In this document: positions 24,911 through 32,631 of the stretch, in pieces
Position numbering within the stretch: position 1 is the first letter of the stretch
Layout of the letters: each line of letters begins with the position of its first letter
Source of the DNA: Flavobacterium sp. 270
GTDB lineage: Bacteria; Bacteroidota; Bacteroidia; Flavobacteriales; Flavobacteriaceae
Length of the DNA: 64,000 nucleotides
Direction of reading: 5' to 3'
Assembly: GCF_004368785.1 (NCBI RefSeq)
Contig: NZ_SODM01000002.1
Span: 874,956 to 938,955 of the forward strand
The notes under the pieces: model-generated
The model's database searches: none
The model's input: only the letters and a program-made list of their open reading frames with translations
Told to the model about the DNA's origin: nothing
Translations under genes and position numbers: made by a program

Positions 24911-25222
24911 ATGATTATTTTCAACGTTACCACAAACATACACGAAAGCGTTCATGACCAATGGTTAAAATGGATGCAGGAAAAACATATACCAGAAATA
25001 CTGGCAACTCAAAAATTCTCTTCAGCACGAATTGTGAAAGTTTTGGTAGAAGAAGAAATGGGCGGCATTACATATTCCGTTCAATATACAACTGATAATA
25101 AAGATACTTTAGAGAAATATTATCTTGAAGATCAACCTAAATTCGATAGAGAAGCATTAGAATTATTTGCTGATAAGATGCTTTCGTTCAGAACGGAGTT
25201 AGAAGTTATTTCTGAGCATTAG
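24911..25222 (+). CDS. DUF4286 family protein
   Basis: A 103-residue cytoplasmic protein with the DUF4286 pattern: MIIFNVTTNIHESVHDQWLKWMQEKHIPEIL at the N-terminus, then GGITYSVQYTT and a final helix. The fold expected for the family is a small ferredoxin-like (ABM/dimeric alpha-beta barrel) domain. No function is established. Its leader consists of a CTTAGAA repeat tract. The next small gene follows after 25 bases and is probably co-transcribed. Confidence 0.87.
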   Translation: MIIFNVTTNIHESVHDQWLKWMQEKHIPEILATQKFSSARIVKVLVEEEMGGITYSVQYTTDNKDTLEKYYLEDQPKFDREALELFADKMLSFRTELEVISEH

Positions 25223-25247
25223 TATTTAACTTAAATTATTCATCATC

Positions 25248-25436
25248 ATGGAAATTAGATTTCAAACCAAAGAAGAAAGTAATAGACAACAGCAAGAAGA
25301 TTTTCTTAAGTTATCTGGAGCAGAACGATTTTACAGTTTTTTGAGGTTATGTGAAAGAGTAAGCAAATTTCCTGTAAAGAATAAAATAAATAAAAATGAA
25401 GGTAATTTCTTGATTGTAATAAAAGAAAGAAAATAG
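25248..25436 (+). CDS. Small protein of unknown function
   Basis: A 62-residue basic, helical protein with Gln/Glu-rich N-terminus (FQTKEESNRQQQEDFLKLSG) and RFYSFLRLCERVSKF in the middle. It has no membrane segment, signal or known motif. ATG follows the DUF4286 stop by 25 bases, so it is likely in the same transcript and upstream of rsmA. The composition and codon use resemble neighbouring genes, so I keep it as real. The pattern with LSxxERF(x)SFLRL is reminiscent of small toxin/antitoxin-neighbourhood proteins in Bacteroidota, but there is no partner here. Confidence 0.6.
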   Translation: MEIRFQTKEESNRQQQEDFLKLSGAERFYSFLRLCERVSKFPVKNKINKNEGNFLIVIKERK

Positions 25437-25487
25437 ACCTTTGTGCCTTAGCGCCTTTGTGGCATTAAAGCAAACAAATAAAGAATA

Positions 25488-26273
25488 ATGGAAAAAGTAA
25501 AAGCCAAAAAACATTTAGGACAGCATTTCTTAAAAGATGAAAGTATTGCAAAAGCAATTGCAGATACTTTGAGCTTAAAAGGATATGAGGAGGTTTTAGA
25601 AATAGGACCAGGAATGGGTGTGCTTACTAAATATTTGCTTGATAAGCCTGTTAATACGCACGTGATTGAGATTGACACAGAATCTGTGGTGTATTTGGGT
25701 GAAAATTATCCAAAATTAAAAGATAAGATTATCTCTCAGGATTTCCTGAAATACAATATCAATGAAGTTTACGAAAACAAACAATTCGCAATAATTGGAA
25801 ACTTTCCATACAATATTTCGACACAAATTGTTTTTAGAACTTTAGAGTTTAAACACCAGATTCCTGAGTTTTCGGGAATGTTTCAAAAAGAAGTTGCAGA
25901 ACGAATCTGCGAGAAAAAAGGCTCAAAAGCTTATGGAATCTTATCCGTTTTAGCCCAGGCTTTCTATGATACAGAGTATTTGTTTACTGTAGACGAAAAT
26001 GTTTTTATTCCTCCGCCCAAGGTGAAGTCGGGTGTGATGAAAATGACCCGAAAGGAAGATTATAGTCTTCCTTGTGGTGAAAAGTTATTTTTTACGGTTG
26101 TAAAAACGGCTTTTCAGCAGAGAAGAAAAACATTACGTAACAGTTTGAAAACATTAAATTTATCAGATAAACTGCGAGAAGACACTATCTTTGATCTTCG
26201 ACCTGAACAGCTTAGCGTTGATGAATTTATTGTTTTGACTCAAAAAATAGAAGCCGATGGAGTTCAAAGTTAG
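25488..26273 (+). CDS. rsmA: 16S rRNA dimethyladenosine transferase
   Basis: A 261-residue SAM-dependent enzyme (KsgA) that dimethylates the two adjacent adenosines in the 3' hairpin of 16S rRNA, late in small-subunit assembly. The SAM loop is [12 protein letters not shown] (near 36), and the adenine-binding motif IV is NFPYNIST (near 104), where NLPY is more usual. The C-terminal helical domain carries [13 protein letters not shown]-terminal KKHLGQHFL is characteristic. The 3' end overlaps the mgtE start by 17 bases, so the two are translationally coupled. Confidence 0.97.
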   Translation: MEKVKAKKHLGQHFLKDESIAKAIADTLSLKGYEEVLEIGPGMGVLTKYLLDKPVNTHVIEIDTESVVYLGENYPKLKDKIISQDFLKYNINEVYENKQFAIIGNFPYNISTQIVFRTLEFKHQIPEFSGMFQKEVAERICEKKGSKAYGILSVLAQAFYDTEYLFTVDENVFIPPPKVKSGVMKMTRKEDYSLPCGEKLFFTVVKTAFQQRRKTLRNSLKTLNLSDKLREDTIFDLRPEQLSVDEFIVLTQKIEADGVQS

Positions 26274-27606
26274 CAAAGAATTAATCCAACAATTAGAAGA
26301 GCATATTGTAAATAAAAACGACAAGGAACTTGAAGTTTTATTAAACGATCTGCACCATGCCGATATTGCCGAAATCCTGGATGAACTGGATTTTGACGAG
26401 GCAACTTACATCTTCAAAGTTCTGGATAGTGATAAAACCGCAGAAATTCTTCTAGAATTAGAAGATGATTTGCGTGAAAATATCTTAAGTCGTCTTTCAC
26501 CAAAAGAAATTGCAGAAGAGCTTGATGAGCTGGAAACCAATGACGCGGCAGATATTATAGCTGAACTTTCGCAAGAAATCAAAGCAGAAGTAATCTCGGA
26601 ACTGATTGACGTTGAACACGCCAAAGACATTGTAGAATTATTGCGTTACGACGAAAATTCTGCCGGTGGTTTGATGGGTAAGGAACTTGTAAAAGTCAAT
26701 GAAAACTGGAATGTGCTTACTTGCGTGAAAGAGATGCGTATTCAGGCAGAAAATGTATCAAGAGTGCATTCTATTTATGTTGTTGATGACGAAAACCGCT
26801 TAAAAGGAAGATTATCATTAAAAGATTTATTGACGACTTCTACCAAAACACAAATCAGCGATATCTATATTCGAAAGTTAAATTTTGTAAACGTAGATAC
26901 TGAAGATGTTGAGGTAGCACGTATCATGCAGAAATACGATTTGGAAGCCATTCCTGTTGTAGATGAATTAGGCCGTTTAGTCGGAAGAATTACAATTGAT
27001 GATATCGTAGACGTAATCAAAGATGAAGCCGATAAAGATTATCAATTAGCGGCGGGTATTACACAAGACATTGAAACTAACGACAGCGTTCTAGAGTTAA
27101 CAAAAGCACGTTTACCATGGCTTTTAATCGGAATGGTAATAGAAATTGTGGCTTCATTTGTATTGAAAGATAACGAAAGTGCATTCCAAAAATATTCAAC
27201 CTTAATTATTTTTGTGCCTTTGCTTTCGGCAACAGCAGGAAATATTGGAGTTCAGGCATCTGCGATCGTTGTACAGGGTTTGGCAAACGGAACTTTAAAA
27301 GAATTCAGCCGCAGCTATTTTAGTAAAGAAATTACCGTTTCTATGATTTCGGGAACTATAATTTCATTGCTTCTTTTAGGATATCATTCTTTAATGTACG
27401 GACAATATTTAGTTGGAATTGCGATTTCAATCTCAATGATTGTAGTAATTTTATTCGCAGCAACTTTAGGAACTCTGGTACCGCTTTTTCTTCATAAAAA
27501 CAAAATAGACCCTGCAATTGCAACAGGTCCGTTTATCACTACAACCAATGACGTTTTTGGTATTATGCTCTACTTTGGAGTTGCCAAAATGATTTTAGGG
27601 TTTTAG
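26257..27606 (+). CDS. mgtE: Magnesium transporter MgtE
   Basis: A 449-residue Mg2+ channel of the inner membrane. The N-terminal acidic helical domain (about 1-130) contains repeated LDELDFDEA / [12 protein letters not shown] motifs; two CBS domains follow (about 135-260, with [11 protein letters not shown] and [17 protein letters not shown]), and five membrane helices close the protein (about 285-449) with the pore helix region [22 protein letters not shown]. These domains sense cytosolic Mg2+ and gate the pore. The start lies inside rsmA (17-base overlap). Confidence 0.97.
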   Translation: MEFKVSKELIQQLEEHIVNKNDKELEVLLNDLHHADIAEILDELDFDEATYIFKVLDSDKTAEILLELEDDLRENILSRLSPKEIAEELDELETNDAADIIAELSQEIKAEVISELIDVEHAKDIVELLRYDENSAGGLMGKELVKVNENWNVLTCVKEMRIQAENVSRVHSIYVVDDENRLKGRLSLKDLLTTSTKTQISDIYIRKLNFVNVDTEDVEVARIMQKYDLEAIPVVDELGRLVGRITIDDIVDVIKDEADKDYQLAAGITQDIETNDSVLELTKARLPWLLIGMVIEIVASFVLKDNESAFQKYSTLIIFVPLLSATAGNIGVQASAIVVQGLANGTLKEFSRSYFSKEITVSMISGTIISLLLLGYHSLMYGQYLVGIAISISMIVVILFAATLGTLVPLFLHKNKIDPAIATGPFITTTNDVFGIMLYFGVAKMILGF

Positions 27607-27607
27607 A

Positions 27608-27676
27608 TTTTTGCCACAAATTCATTTATTATAGTGATTATAAATCTATAAAATCGGTGTAATTTGTGGCGGAAAA
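27608..27676 (+). repeat. Imperfect inverted repeat behind mgtE
   Basis: TTTGCCACAAATTCA at the left pairs with GTAATTTGTGGCGGAAAA at the right around a loop of about 35 bases. It may serve as a terminator for rsmA-mgtE, though it has no strong T run. The ends resemble the hairpin at 37848-37894. Confidence 0.5.
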
Positions 27677-27719
27677 TATATGCTGTTTCTCAGCCTAAAA
27701 TAAATTAAAACCAACCAAG

Positions 27720-28496
27720 ATGAAAGTACACATTATTGGAGGAGGAAACCTTGGGGTTTCTATTGCCTTGGGAATTGCTAAATTCTCGAAAAACAACCAA
27801 GTTACAGTAACGAGAAGAAACACAGCAAGTATTCAGTATTTAGCTGAATACGGAATTACGGTTTCTTCAGACAACAAACATAATATTCAAGAAGCTGATG
27901 TAGTGATTTTAACCATAAAACCGTATCAGGTAGATACTGTTTTGGGAGAAATTCTACCAGTGATCCAAAACAAAACAATTGCTTCTGCAGTAAGCGGTTT
28001 GTCTTTAGAAGCACTTCAAACAAAAACAAATAACGCTTATCCAGTTATCAGAATTATGCCAAATATCGCGGCACAGTTTGGAGAATCAGCAACTTGTATT
28101 TCTTTCCCTGAAAAAGACAGAGAAAAAGCACTGCCAATTGTTGATTTATTTCAAGACTTAGGAACTGCTCCTGTAATTGACGAAAAATTGATGGATGCAG
28201 CAACTGTTTTAGGTGCGTGCGGTACTGCTTATGCATTACGTTATATTCGTGCGTCTATGCAGGCAGGAATTGAGATCGGATTCGATTCTCAAACTGCTTT
28301 GGCAATAGCAGCACAAACCGTAAAAGGAGCGGCTAAAATGCTTTTAGAAGAAAGAGTACATCCGGAACAATTAATAGACCGCGTTACAACACCACAAGGC
28401 TGTACAATCGTTGGTTTGAACGAAATGGAACACAATGGTTTCAGTTCTTCTTTGATCAAAGGAATAAAAACTTCTTTGAAACAGATTAAAGGATAA
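27720..28496 (+). CDS. proC: Pyrroline-5-carboxylate reductase
   Basis: A 258-residue NAD(P)H-dependent enzyme for the last step of proline synthesis (P5C to proline). The N-terminal Rossmann loop is IIGGGNLGVSIA, followed by VILTIKPYQV and SAVSGLSLEAL; the C-terminal signature is VTTPQGCTIVGLNEME, in which the usual TPGG is TPQG. Membership in the family is clear. It is cytoplasmic and works as an oligomer. It stands alone between repeat-rich spacers. The second-to-last Gly change is also common in Bacteroidota ProC. Confidence 0.93.
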   Translation: MKVHIIGGGNLGVSIALGIAKFSKNNQVTVTRRNTASIQYLAEYGITVSSDNKHNIQEADVVILTIKPYQVDTVLGEILPVIQNKTIASAVSGLSLEALQTKTNNAYPVIRIMPNIAAQFGESATCISFPEKDREKALPIVDLFQDLGTAPVIDEKLMDAATVLGACGTAYALRYIRASMQAGIEIGFDSQTALAIAAQTVKGAAKMLLEERVHPEQLIDRVTTPQGCTIVGLNEMEHNGFSSSLIKGIKTSLKQIKG

Positions 28497-28499
28497 AAT

Positions 28500-28712
28500 T
28501 TAAATTTCAATATTTTTAAATTCCAAATTCCAATTTTTATGTTGGAGTTTGGGATTTTTTGTTTTGAATTGAAGCACTGTTTGTCATTTGGAGGAACGAG
28601 AAATCTCACTAGTTTGTCCTCAAAAATTATCGAGTTTCGTGTGCGATTTCTCGTTCCTCGTAGTAACAAACTAAATGCCAATTGGAATTTGGAATTTTAA
28701 AAAATTGGAATT
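28500..28712. repeat. Nested palindromic repeat between convergent proC and lipoprotein genes
   Basis: The outer layer consists of AATTCCAAATTCCAA words at 28517-28533 and their complements at 28681-28711 (CAATTGGAATTTGGAATTTT). A hairpin with GTTGGAGTTTGGGATTTTTTG at 28541-28561 can act as the proC terminator. Inside lies a second palindrome, 28580-28670, described separately. No open frame of note is present. Confidence 0.65.
28580..28670. repeat. REP-like palindrome (GTCATTT / GAACGAGAAATC type)
   Basis: The left arm, 28580-28609, begins TTTGTCATTTGGAGGAACGA and continues GAAATCTCAC; the right arm, 28641-28670, is its near reverse complement (GTGCGATTTCTCGTTCCTCG then TAGTAACAAA). The arms enclose about 31 bases. 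This is the type of dispersed palindrome with GTCATTTCGA...GAGAAATC that is common in Flavobacteriia intergenic regions. Confidence 0.7.
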
Positions 28713-28716
28713 TAAC

Positions 28717-29244
28717 TCATCGTTTTTTAATCAACTGAATATACTTACTTCCACATTCTGAAATCTTAGTATAAGAATTCATAGCATTTCCATAATTCTG
28801 AATTGTCAGTGTATCTTTAGTGTAACTCGCATCAATACCAATTGGTATTTCAATTCCTTTTGCTGGTTTTCCAGAATCAGATATAGAATCATTTTCTTCT
28901 TCATTGCTGATATCTCCTTCATAATCATCCCATTTTATTCCTTCTAAAACCAAATACTTTTCTCCAGATTCATTTTTAGAAAAAGTAGCTTTGCCGTTTA
29001 ATTTTCTCTCACTTGTTTTAAGAAAATACGTGTAGCCGTCTTTTGTTTTGGTAATCTTTACAGACAGATCGCATTCGTTAGAAGCGTAAATTCCTTCGAT
29101 ATATTCCTCACTTTTTTGAACTGGAATAATTGCTTCACTTGTGACTGCTTCTTTTTGAATAATCGTTTCTTTCTTTTTGTCGGAGCAAGCCGTAATAAAT
29201 AAACAGATAATAAATACTGCGATTAATTTACTTTTTAGAATCAT
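28717..29244 (-). CDS. Lipoprotein of unknown function
   Basis: A 175-residue lipoprotein. The signal peptide ends in LFITAC (Cys near residue 20), followed by a polar Lys/Glu linker and a compact beta domain (about 48-170) with CDLSVKITKTKDGYTYFLK and a second Cys near the end, which could form a disulfide. I cannot name a family. The ATG overlaps the nhaA stop by 4 bases, so it is the second gene of an nhaA operon. Any link to sodium/proton exchange is inferred from position only. Confidence 0.78.
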   Translation of the reverse strand: MILKSKLIAVFIICLFITACSDKKKETIIQKEAVTSEAIIPVQKSEEYIEGIYASNECDLSVKITKTKDGYTYFLKTSERKLNGKATFSKNESGEKYLVLEGIKWDDYEGDISNEEENDSISDSGKPAKGIEIPIGIDASYTKDTLTIQNYGNAMNSYTKISECGSKYIQLIKKR

Positions 29245-30395
29245 AATTGTGTTGTTTTTTTCTTTTGATTAAGAGTATATTTCAAAAATAAAAGACCAAA
29301 AAGTCCAGAAAGTACCGAGGCGATTAGAATTGCTATTTTAGAAAAAAGGATAGTTTCTGCATCTTTGAAAGCTAAAAGTGTGATGAAAATAGACATTGTA
29401 AAACCAATTCCGCCCAACATTCCGGCTCCCAAAATATGAGGCCATCGCAAATCTTTTGGCAATGAACATAATCCAGCCGTAATACCAATAGAAGAGAAAA
29501 GTACAATTCCCAACGGTTTTCCGATTACAAGACCAAGAATAATTCCGTAAGTATTAGGATGATTTATTCCTTCATGCCAGTTCGATTGAATTGCAACGCA
29601 AGTGTTGGCCATTGCAAACAAAGGCAAAATAAAAAAAGCGACAGGTTTGTGTAAAAAGTGCTCCAATTTATGAGAAATAGATTTTTCATCACCATTTCCA
29701 AACGGAATCACAAAGGCTAAAATTACGCCCGTTATTGTAGCATGCACGCCAGAATTCAGCATAAAATACCACATTGCAGCGCCGCCAATTAAATAAGGAA
29801 TTATGTTGTGAATTTTCATTCTATTCAAAACAAATAAAAATATCCAAATTCCTAAAGCAATGGCAAGGTTTACAAAAACTATAGTTGTCGTATAAAAAAT
29901 GGCAATTACAATTATAGCGCCCAAATCATCTATAACTGCCAAAGCGGTTAAGAATACTTTTAGGGATGCCGGGACTTTATTCCCTAATAGCGATAATATC
30001 CCGATGGCAAAAGCAATATCGGTTGCCATTGGAATTCCTGCTCCGTTTTGCGTTGCAGTTCCAAAATTTAAAGCAAGGAAAATTGCTGCAGGAATAAGCA
30101 TACCGCCAAAAGCAGCCATAATTGGCAATGATGCATTTCTAATATTAGACAATTCGCCGTGGTAAATTTCGCGTTCCAATTCTAAACCAATCAGCAAAAA
30201 GAAAATCGTCATCAAACCGTCATTAATCCAATGCGTTATAGAATGTCCGCCCAAATCTTTTTCCCAAAAACCAATGTATTCAGTTTGAAAAGAAGAATTG
30301 GCGAGATACAGCGAAATTATGGTAACAAAGAGCAAAAGGATGCCGCCTGATTTTTCGTTTTCAAAAAAGGTTTTAAAGGTTTTAGTTAATTTCAT
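29241..30395 (-). CDS. nhaA: Na+/H+ antiporter NhaA
   Basis: A 384-residue inner-membrane protein with about twelve hydrophobic segments that exchanges internal Na+ for protons and protects against salt and alkali. The ion-binding region is preserved: ATDIAFAIGI in TM4 and AVIDDLGAIIVIA in TM5, which contains the adjacent Asp pair equivalent to D163/D164 of E. coli. Length agrees with the family. It is the first gene of a two-gene unit with a lipoprotein gene overlapping by 4 bases. Upstream is a spacer of about 195 bases shared with a divergent dehydrogenase gene. Confidence 0.96.
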   Translation of the reverse strand: MKLTKTFKTFFENEKSGGILLLFVTIISLYLANSSFQTEYIGFWEKDLGGHSITHWINDGLMTIFFLLIGLELEREIYHGELSNIRNASLPIMAAFGGMLIPAAIFLALNFGTATQNGAGIPMATDIAFAIGILSLLGNKVPASLKVFLTALAVIDDLGAIIVIAIFYTTTIVFVNLAIALGIWIFLFVLNRMKIHNIIPYLIGGAAMWYFMLNSGVHATITGVILAFVIPFGNGDEKSISHKLEHFLHKPVAFFILPLFAMANTCVAIQSNWHEGINHPNTYGIILGLVIGKPLGIVLFSSIGITAGLCSLPKDLRWPHILGAGMLGGIGFTMSIFITLLAFKDAETILFSKIAILIASVLSGLFGLLFLKYTLNQKKKTTQL

Positions 30396-30590
30396 TTGAT
30401 AGAAGCTCTAGGATTTAGAAACACAAAAGGTTTCTGAGAAGTTTAATAATACTCGATTATCCAAAGTTAAAAAAAATCTTACCAAATAAAAACTTCACGG
30501 ATTTTGTTTGAATAGATTCCTGCTGTTTTCATTGTTTGAGAATGAAGAATAAGCTGTATTTTTGTTTTCAATTATTTTATTCAAATTAAT

Positions 30591-31538
30591 ATGAGCATAA
30601 AAATTCTACATATCGACAGCAATAATCCAATTCTTTGGCAGCAATTGGAGGATGCTGGTTTCGAAAATCACGCCGATTTTAAATCTTCAAAAGAAGAAAT
30701 CGAGGCCAAAATTAAAGACTATAATGGAGTTGTAATTCGCAGCCGTTTCAAGATTGATAAGACTTTTTTAGATAATGCAACACAATTGCAATTTATTGCC
30801 AGAGTAGGCGCAGGGCTGGAAAGTATTGATTGTGAGTATGCAGAAAGCAAAGGCATTCATTTAATTGCGGCGCCAGAAGGAAATCGTAATGCGGTTGCAG
30901 AACATTCGCTTGGCGTAATTTTATCTTTGTTTAATAATTTAAATCAAGCCGATGCTGAGATAAAATCCGGACAATGGAACCGAGAAAGTAACCGCGGTCA
31001 TGAACTCGATTTAAAAACAGTAGGAATTATTGGTTATGGAAATATGGGGAAAGCTTTTGCTAAAAAGCTGCGTGGTTTTGAAAGTACTGTTTTGTGTTAT
31101 GATATTTTAGATAATGTTGGTGATGAAAACGCCAGACAAGTTTCACTTCAGGAATTACAAGAAAAAGCAGATGTTTTGAGTTTGCATCTTCCGTGGACAC
31201 CACAAACAGACAAAATGGTCGATAAAAATTTTATAAATGCATTTTCGAAGCCATTTTGGATTATAAACACTTCACGTGGTAAAAATATCGTTACAGCAGA
31301 TTTAGTGGAAGCAATGAAGTCTAAAAAGGTTCTAGGGGCAGGTTTGGATGTTTTGGAGTATGAGAAGTTATCTTTTGAAACATTATTTCAGGATAAAAAT
31401 ACTCCGGAAGCTTTTCAATATCTTCTGGAAGCTAAAAATGTTTTGCTGACGCCTCATATTGCGGGTTGGACATTTGAAAGTCATGAACGTTTGGCGCAAG
31501 TAATTGTGGATAAGATAAAAGCGCTTTATTCTAAATAA
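30591..31538 (+). CDS. D-2-hydroxyacid dehydrogenase
   Basis: A 315-residue NAD-dependent dehydrogenase of the SerA/LdhA/hydroxypyruvate reductase superfamily. The NAD loop is GIIGYGNMGKAF (near 146), and catalytic residues are Arg in NTSRGKNI, Glu in GLDVLEYE and His in LTPHIAGWT. It lacks the C-terminal ACT domain of full-length SerA. Its similarity in the N-terminus (ARVGAGLESIDCEYAESKGI) is to phosphoglycerate dehydrogenases, but without serC or other serine genes nearby, the substrate is uncertain. Transcribed alone and divergently from nhaA. Confidence 0.9.
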   Translation: MSIKILHIDSNNPILWQQLEDAGFENHADFKSSKEEIEAKIKDYNGVVIRSRFKIDKTFLDNATQLQFIARVGAGLESIDCEYAESKGIHLIAAPEGNRNAVAEHSLGVILSLFNNLNQADAEIKSGQWNRESNRGHELDLKTVGIIGYGNMGKAFAKKLRGFESTVLCYDILDNVGDENARQVSLQELQEKADVLSLHLPWTPQTDKMVDKNFINAFSKPFWIINTSRGKNIVTADLVEAMKSKKVLGAGLDVLEYEKLSFETLFQDKNTPEAFQYLLEAKNVLLTPHIAGWTFESHERLAQVIVDKIKALYSK

Positions 31539-31755
31539 ATTGGCTGTAACGCTTATATCAAGCAATGATGCTTTTTGCATTTAAATAACGAGTTTTTTCC
31601 TGTAAATATTGGTGGTATTATTAGTTTGTTTTATTATTTTTTAATAATATTGTTTCTCAATTTTAAAAGAATTGATCTAAATAAGACGTTCTTTTAGGAA
31701 AACAGGAGTAACCGAAAATCCAAAGAGTAGGAATTAACCAATTTAAATAAGCAAA

Positions 31756-32133
31756 ATGGAATTAGAACAAACATCGAATAATTTTAATGACCCGATCCCA
31801 GTATTTAAAGTTGACCCAATTATGGTGTTGCTTTTCGGATTTTTAACTTGTGGATTGTATTTAATTTATTGGAATATTAAAGTAGCTGAAGTTTTTAATG
31901 CAGTAGCTAAAAAAGAAGTTATCTCGCAGCCAATCGCAATTTTTGCAGGTTGTTGTATGCCGGTTAATATTTATTTTTACTACTTAGCTGGTAAAGAAGC
32001 ATTGCCAGAAGTTTATAAAAGAACTGGTGAACTTCAAAAAGACCAATCTACTTTATTAATTGTATTAGGATTCTTTTTTCCTTTTGCTGCAGCAATGATT
32101 GTACAAGGTGATATCAACAGATTATACAAATAA
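31756..32133 (+). CDS. Membrane protein, DUF4234-like
   Basis: A 125-residue protein with three or four hydrophobic segments. FLTCGLYLIYWNIKVAEVFNAV near residue 30 looks like the core of DUF4234 (a TCGIY-iYW pattern), followed by a small cysteine pair in FAGCCMPVN. No catalytic residue is visible. The downstream DUF2752 gene overlaps its end by about 35 bases, so both are translated from one transcript. DUF4234-TM and DUF2752 pairs are repeatedly seen side by side in flavobacteria. Function unknown. Confidence 0.7.
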   Translation: MELEQTSNNFNDPIPVFKVDPIMVLLFGFLTCGLYLIYWNIKVAEVFNAVAKKEVISQPIAIFAGCCMPVNIYFYYLAGKEALPEVYKRTGELQKDQSTLLIVLGFFFPFAAAMIVQGDINRLYK

Positions 32134-32572
32134 TACCAGAACAAAACGTAAAATTTACGGAATTATCGGTGCTTTAATTACACTGATAGTTCCGTTTTTT
32201 TTAATGCTCGATAATCATAATAATCATTTAGAGTCAGACCAGTCGTTTTGTCCTTTTAAAATGATTATCGGTTTTCCATGTCCGGGATGCGGGATTACAA
32301 AATCGCTTGTATATTTTTATCAGGGAGATCTTTATAAATCAATCAGCTATCATATTTTAGGACCGTTTGTTATTGCGTTCTGCTGGGTAACTATAATTGT
32401 TTTAACGACAGAATTAATTACTAAAAAAGAATACTTTAACGGACTTTTATATAATAGAAAGCTTGCCTATGGTTTGGCTGTTTTTTTAGGCGTTTATCAT
32501 TTTATAAGATTGATTTTCTTTGTGAGAAACAATTCATTTGACGATATACTCCATCAAACTATTTGGTTTTAA
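32099..32572 (+). CDS. DUF2752 domain-containing membrane protein
   Basis: A protein of up to 157 residues with the hallmark DUF2752 motif CPFKMIIGFPCPGCGITKS (around 50-68), followed by two membrane segments. The family is defined by this Cys/Pro/Gly-rich block and has no known function. The start is uncertain: no ATG occurs before the first membrane helix, and TTG 32099 or GTG 32108 inside the upstream gene are the candidates. Overlap with the DUF4234-like gene implies translational coupling, which would make a weak start codon acceptable. Confidence 0.78.
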   Translation: MYKVISTDYTNNTRTKRKIYGIIGALITLIVPFFLMLDNHNNHLESDQSFCPFKMIIGFPCPGCGITKSLVYFYQGDLYKSISYHILGPFVIAFCWVTIIVLTTELITKKEYFNGLLYNRKLAYGLAVFLGVYHFIRLIFFVRNNSFDDILHQTIWF

Positions 32573-32577
32573 AACAT

Positions 32578-32618
32578 AAAAAATCCCGTCTTGTAAAAAG
32601 GACGGGATTTTCTTTTTT
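32578..32618. terminator. Bidirectional terminator between convergent genes
   Basis: AAAAAATCCCGTC pairs with GACGGGATTTTCTTTTTT around a short loop. It lies between the DUF2752 and OlsF-like genes, whose stops face each other. Confidence 0.85.
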
Positions 32619-32631
32619 ATTGAAATATAAA

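Noticed and set aside
26406..26630. Serine-rich minus-strand frame inside mgtE
   Set aside because: It is the antisense of Glu/Asp-rich MgtE codons; low-complexity composition shows it is a shadow.
28580..28670. Ends of an insertion sequence
   Set aside because: No transposase frame between or near the arms; the length fits a REP-type palindrome only.
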